This document shows, piece by piece, positions 60,201-64,000 of a DNA stretch of 64,000 nucleotides (positions within the stretch are counted from its first letter, which is position 1; each line of letters starts with the position of its first letter). The DNA comes from Glandiceps talaboti (Eukaryota; Hemichordata; Enteropneusta; Spengelidae). The notes beneath the pieces are model-generated. The model was not told the DNA's origin. It worked only from the letters and a program-made list of their open reading frames with translations, and did no database searches. The stretch spans positions 4,187,963-4,251,962 of the forward strand of contig NC_135551.1 in NCBI RefSeq assembly GCF_964340395.1, read 5' to 3'. The translations under genes and the position numbers were made by a program.

Positions 60201-63200
60201 CAGTGCTAAGTTACAGCCTGACAATGCCACATAGTAAATTGCAGAACATTTGCTTCAGTACTTTTTGAGATATCAAGAGAACAAAATTTCTACACAGACA
60301 GTCATCGCCATGACATCAGCTCCCATACGGGAGCTAATAAAATGATGTACACAGTATCTGACAGCTGTGACAGGTTTGGTTAAAACGAGTCCATGTAGGT
60401 CAGAGATATAAATGAACTTGTTGAACATTTTGGGTCATTTGACCTTGAACATAGAGGTCAAGGTCAGGGTCTCATCATAAATAAACTTGTGCAGACTCTC
60501 AAATGAGAGCTCTATCTATTAAGCTCCAAGAGTTATTGTTACGGTAAATATGGTCTTTAATTATCACCAAGATCATGAAAAAATTAATGTGCATATTTGG
60601 ACTAATGTATCTGACATTTATGTGCGCAAGATTTCTCTGAAATTGACTTGTGCACATCACTTTGAACAGTTTTTGCTATTTGACCTTGAACATCAAGGAC
60701 TCATAGGAATGATCACCATGGATAACATGGGTTAGACACTCAAAGGAGGTCTCAATCTATTACACTTCCAAAGTTACATATACATGTAGTAAGCGAAATG
60801 TGAATTTTCATGACAAACATGTCCACCATTCAGCTATGTGAATAGTGTGGACAACAGCATCAGACATTTGTGCCAGGTTTGGTTGAAATCAGTTTATACA
60901 TGCCAGAGATAAAGGTGGACATGGATGCAAGCATGCCGAGATGCACGTATGCATTGGACAGATAAAATACAATGTAATAGTTGTGTATTCGCTTGGGGTT
61001 TGCGTGTTGGGTACTTAAACATAGCAAGAAATACCTGCTTTCTCAACTTGTTTGTAACCACTCGGATTGCTTTCTTTGTCAATAGCATGAAGATTGTAAG
61101 GATGTTTAACTTTTGTTCCATGTATCTGTTCCCCTCCAAGTGTGGTTAGTTCAATCGCCTCTGAAAGACAAAATACGAAAAACCTCCTTCGTCAATATTC
61201 AAAGTTTTTGATTGCTTTGAGTATTATACATAATAGACCAAGAATAATCCTATATAATCTTGTGATGCCATTGATCAAGATAAAACTAGCAAGAACCATG
61301 AATTCAGAGTCTAGTGTGCATCATTTATTGGAAACTACTGAAGAAGAGTAATAGTACTAATCCGATAGTATGACAGAACCCCATACCTCATGAATGTCAG
61401 TGTGGTGTACAATGTACTCATGGTATTTGCACGAGTGCTAGCTTGCAGTGTTCAGCTGCAGTAGCCGGTGAAAGTGCAGCAGATAACATTGAAAATTTAA
61501 GTTCCCCTGAGTACGTACCCACAATGGCACTTGCACAGCATGGGTTTCTCTTATTATATAATTATGTTTATCCGAAACAACAAATTTCTGTAAAAACGGC
61601 ACGATGCGATCACACACTTTTTCAGTACATGTAGAACAAATGATTGTGTCCTCATTTGCATATCATTTGCATGCAGATATACAACAATGCTTTCCATATT
61701 GCACTGCCAGTGCAAATATCACTAGCATATGTGTACACTTGTGCAAGTAATCTCTGGTACGTGTGTACACTGGTGCAAGTAATCTCTGGTATGTGTGTAC
61801 ACTGGTGTAAGTAATCTCTGGTATGTGTATACACTGGTGCAAGTAATCTCTGGTATGTGTGTACACTGGTGTAAGTAATCTCTGGTATGTGTGTACACTG
61901 GTGCAAGTAATCTCTGGTATGTGTGTACACTGGTGCAAGTAATCTCTGGTATGTGTGTACACTGGTGCAAGTAATCTCTGGTATGCATGTACACTGGTGC
62001 AAGTAATCTCTGGTATGTGTATACACTGGTGTAAGTAATCTCTGGTATGTGTGTACACTGGTGTAAGTAATCTCTGGTATGTGTGTACACTGGTGCAAGT
62101 AATCTCTGGTATGTGTGTACACTGGTGTAAGTAATCTCTGGTATGTGTGTACACTGGTGCAAGTAATCTCTGGTATGTGTGTACACTGGTGTAAGTAATC
62201 TCTGGTATGCATGTACACTGGTGCAAGTAATCTCTGGTATGTGTGTACACTGGTGCAAGTAATCTCTGGTATGTGTATACACTGGTGTAAGTAATCTCTG
62301 GTATGCATGTACACTGGTGTAAGTAATCTCTGGTATGTGTATACACTGGTGTAAGTAATCTCTGGTATGTGTATACACTGGTGTAAGTAATCTCTGGTAT
62401 GTGTGTACACTGGTGCAAGTAATCTCTGGTATGTGTATACACTGGTGTAAGTAATCTCTGGTATGTGTGTACACTGGTGTAAGTAATCTCTGGTATGTGT
62501 ATACACTGGTGCAAGTAATCTCTGGTATGTGTGTACACTGGTGTAAGTAATCTCTGGTATGTGTGTACACTGGTGCAAGTAATCTCTGGTATGTGTGTAC
62601 ACTGGTGTAAGTAATCTCTGGTATGTGTGTACACTGGTGCAAGTAATCTCTGGTATGTGTGTACACTGGTGCAAGTAATCTCTGGTATGTGTGTACACTG
62701 GTGCAAGTAATCTCTGGTATGTGTGTATACTGGTGCAAGTAATCTCTGGTATGTGTGTACACTGGTGCAAGTAATCTCTGGTATGTGTATACACTGGTGC
62801 AAGTAATCTCTGGTATGTGTGTACACTGGTGCAAGTAATCTCTGGTATGCATGTACACTGGTGCAAGTAATCTCTGGTATGTGTGTACACTGGTGCAAGT
62901 AAACAGTTAGAAGAGTAATGTAACAATACCTGCCAGTAGGCAAGCTTTATTTCAGAAAGAATAGAGGAAATGATGGCATGTCAGTACATTACAACTCATA
63001 TTGCAAACACTGCATACATTGACATAATGTTCTATTTACATAGAAAAAACTACATTATTTGTATAGTAAACATCCTTACCATGGAGACTTGTAGATTCTT
63101 CACATCTTTTAGCTGATATTGTAATCTTATTGATTTCTTCCTGCAATGTTACTTTCTCCCAACAACCAGCCACGCAAAGTAACATGAAAATATCTATTGA

Positions 63201-63372
63201 AAATATACATGGTCAATATCAATGACAAAATGTATTGAAAGAAGTCATCAAAATACTCTAGGTACTGTATTAAGATAATCTCTCATATCTGTCTGTCTGT
63301 CGCTCTCTCTATCACTGTCTGTCTGCCTGTCTGTCTCTATCAGTATCAGTCTGTCTGTGTCTCTGCCTATCA

Positions 63373-63410
<38 letters not shown>

Positions 63411-63427
63411 TTGTGTGTGTGTGTGTG

Positions 63428-63458
<31 letters not shown>

Positions 63459-64000
63459 TGTGATTGATAGAGATACAATATTACAATATTATTAAGTAAA
63501 AAGGAAGGACATATACTCAATCTGAATTGAAGTATATGTATCTATTTAATCTTAATTGTACATTTATAAAACAAAATTTCATTTCAACTCTAGTATTTGA
63601 CTGTTAGTGTACTGTTTCATTCCGTTTAGTTCAGATGTATTATACGTTATAATACGTTAATAATAACCACAGCTGGCCTCTTTACGGCTCTGTTTGACAC
63701 ATTGCGGCACTACTATTAAATAAATGTATTCATTGCACAAGCGCAAAAATATGTTCTGAATTTTGAAAATGTATTAATATAGTTCTTTGAAAAAGGAAGA
63801 ACGAAGAAAAGAAGACAGAAAGCAAGAAGTCAGAATAATATAAATGATTCCGATATCCAACCTACCTTGAGGCACATCATAGAAGGCTGGTCCCATGTCT
63901 TCACCATTCAAAAAATAATGAATTGTTGAATCAGGAAATCTTGCTATACCAATCTTGTCACCAACTTTTACTTCCCTCAAATTTAGTTTGTATCCTCCTC
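54255..64000 (-). CDS. Neuralized-homology domain fused to Mab-21/cGAS-like nucleotidyltransferase (5' end outside window)
   Basis: Minus-strand exons: 64000-63866 (partial), 63193-63080, 58905-58012, 57420-57241, 56694-56561 and 54566-54255 (TGA). The first two encode the end of a Neuralized-homology repeat ([40 protein letters not shown]). The 63080 donor is phase 1 and joins a phase 1 acceptor at 58905 without a stop. The next exons encode a cGAS/Mab-21 fold. GS is at 58505-58510, the catalytic E-x-D at 58439-58447 ([10 protein letters not shown]), and the third Asp at 57380-57382 ([10 protein letters not shown]). Then follow [40 protein letters not shown] and the Mab-21 C-terminal [21 protein letters not shown]. 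All three metal-binding acids are present and no cGAS-type zinc ribbon is visible, as in cGAS-like receptors. Such enzymes sense nucleic acid and make cyclic dinucleotides for STING. NHR domains mostly bind E3-ligase partners. The fusion is inferred from phase and lack of stops; two adjacent genes remain possible. Confidence 0.8.
54820..55520. mobile_element. Dispersed repeat family D, long copy
   Basis: TTTAGCACAACTGAACTGAA, GTTCAGTAGTGCTATAGGCA, (GTCT)n/(GT)n, then ACTTAAAGTCAAAAACTGCT, GGACCGATTGCTTTGATATT. After that, a roughly 100-bp degenerate module recurs (ACTGGGCAGATTGGTGCGAA, ACTGAGCAGATTGGGCTGAA, a weaker third near 55380). Non-coding; located in the last intron of the NHR-cGLR gene. 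Confidence 0.75.
55521..56555. other. Last intron of NHR-cGLR gene, no exon recognised
   Basis: AT-rich intronic sequence with a short repeated ACAATGTGTTATAAACA / TCAATGTGTGATAAACA motif near 56200-56240. Confidence 0.4.
57536..57632. repeat. 29-bp tandem repeat, about three copies
   Basis: CATGACACTTCATTCTAGCC, ACCATGAAA repeats at 57541, 57570 and 57599, in an intron of the NHR-cGLR gene. Confidence 0.95.
59026..59063 (-). other. Alternative first-exon candidate for the cGLR half
   Basis: ATG at 59063-59061, then GCTGCACCAAATTCAATG and a donor AG|GTATCATT at 59026. Joined to an alternative acceptor at 58898 (TTTCCAG|AGTG), this would give an in-frame start for a stand-alone nucleotidyltransferase. 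Against it, 59030-59105 belongs to a dispersed repeat that recurs at 60110-60180, so the start may be accidental or an exonised repeat. Confidence 0.25.
59026..60185. repeat. Degenerate dispersed/tandem repeat family F
   Basis: The order TATCTTTGTA, GATGTAGCAAGTTTCATTGA, ATTTGGTGCA, ATTCTGCATGT and AAAATCATTAATTATG occurs at 59020-59105 and 60075-60180. A diverged form is at 59940-60060 (TATCTCTGTATGATC, GCAAGTCTGGATGCA, AATTATGCAAATTAGCC). Confidence 0.7.
60190..60960. repeat. Degenerate repeat with TTTGACCTTGAACAT modules
   Basis: Modules around GGTTTGGTTAAAACGAGTCC / GGTTTGGTTGAAATCAGTTT, GTCATTTGACCTTGAACATA / CTATTTGACCTTGAACATCA and CTCAAATGAGAGCTCTATCT / CTCAAAGGAGGTCTCAATCT recur two or three times. 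Non-coding, intronic to the NHR-cGLR gene. Confidence 0.65.
61726..62900. repeat. 30-bp minisatellite, about 39 copies
   Basis: Unit TGTGTACACTGGTGCAAGTA plus ATCTCTGGTA, with a few recurring variants (GTAAG/GCAAG, TGTATAC, GCATGTAC). The period is ten codons and the unit has no stop in any minus-strand frame, giving three overlapping frames of about 380-425 codons. There is no signal of selection or splicing. It lies in the long intron (63079-58906) of the NHR-cGLR gene. Confidence 0.95.
63290..63452. repeat. (CTGT)n, (GT)n and (CT)n microsatellites
   Basis: Compound short-repeat array. Confidence 0.95.

Noticed and set aside
61652-62943. Three minus-strand frames of about 380-425 codons
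   Set aside because: They translate a 30-bp minisatellite in three frames; no start context, domain or selection signature.

Overview
The window is metazoan nuclear DNA: AT-rich, intron-rich, full of microsatellites, minisatellites, small inverted-repeat transposons, a tRNA-derived SINE and LINE pieces. Gene content (TAF13, COX17, a lact-2-type beta-lactamase-like protein, pentraxin domains, a CARD-tailed TNF receptor, a cGAS-like nucleotidyltransferase) fits an invertebrate deuterostome such as a hemichordate or lancelet. The species itself is inferred, not proven. No prokaryotic, organellar, CRISPR or retrovirus-like element was seen.

Layout. 1-6132 (+) is the 3' end of a gene built from tandem, nearly identical pentraxin-domain exons of 591 bp, each phase 1-1, separated by equally similar introns of about 557 bp. 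6133-15300 is intergenic with several satellites. COX17 (15305-16723, -) and TAF13 (17055-21971, +) are head to head around a 331-bp shared promoter region; a LINE remnant sits in TAF13 intron 1. 22-26.7 kb is repeats. 26832-34697 (-) is a six-exon serine beta-lactamase-like gene whose introns hold foldback elements, a SINE and a 27-bp minisatellite. 39540-49372 (+) is an eight-exon gene for a type I membrane protein with TNF-receptor cysteine-rich repeats outside and a CARD inside; a tRNA-Leu(CAG) gene lies in its intron 6. 50665-52290 (-) is a 5'-truncated L2/CR1-like LINE. 54255-64000 (-) is a gene that continues past the window edge: a Neuralized-homology (NHR) domain followed, in matching splice phase, by a Mab-21/cGAS-like nucleotidyltransferase with its full E-x-D...D catalytic set.

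The most notable content is innate-immune-like. Three such genes of unusual architecture lie within 64 kb: multi-pentraxin, TNFR-CARD, and NHR-cGLR. Exon structures were read by eye from splice sites, reading frame and family resemblance. For TNFR-CARD and TAF13 the summed exon lengths are exact multiples of three. For the lactamase-like gene they are not, because of an apparent 5-bp insertion in exon 2.
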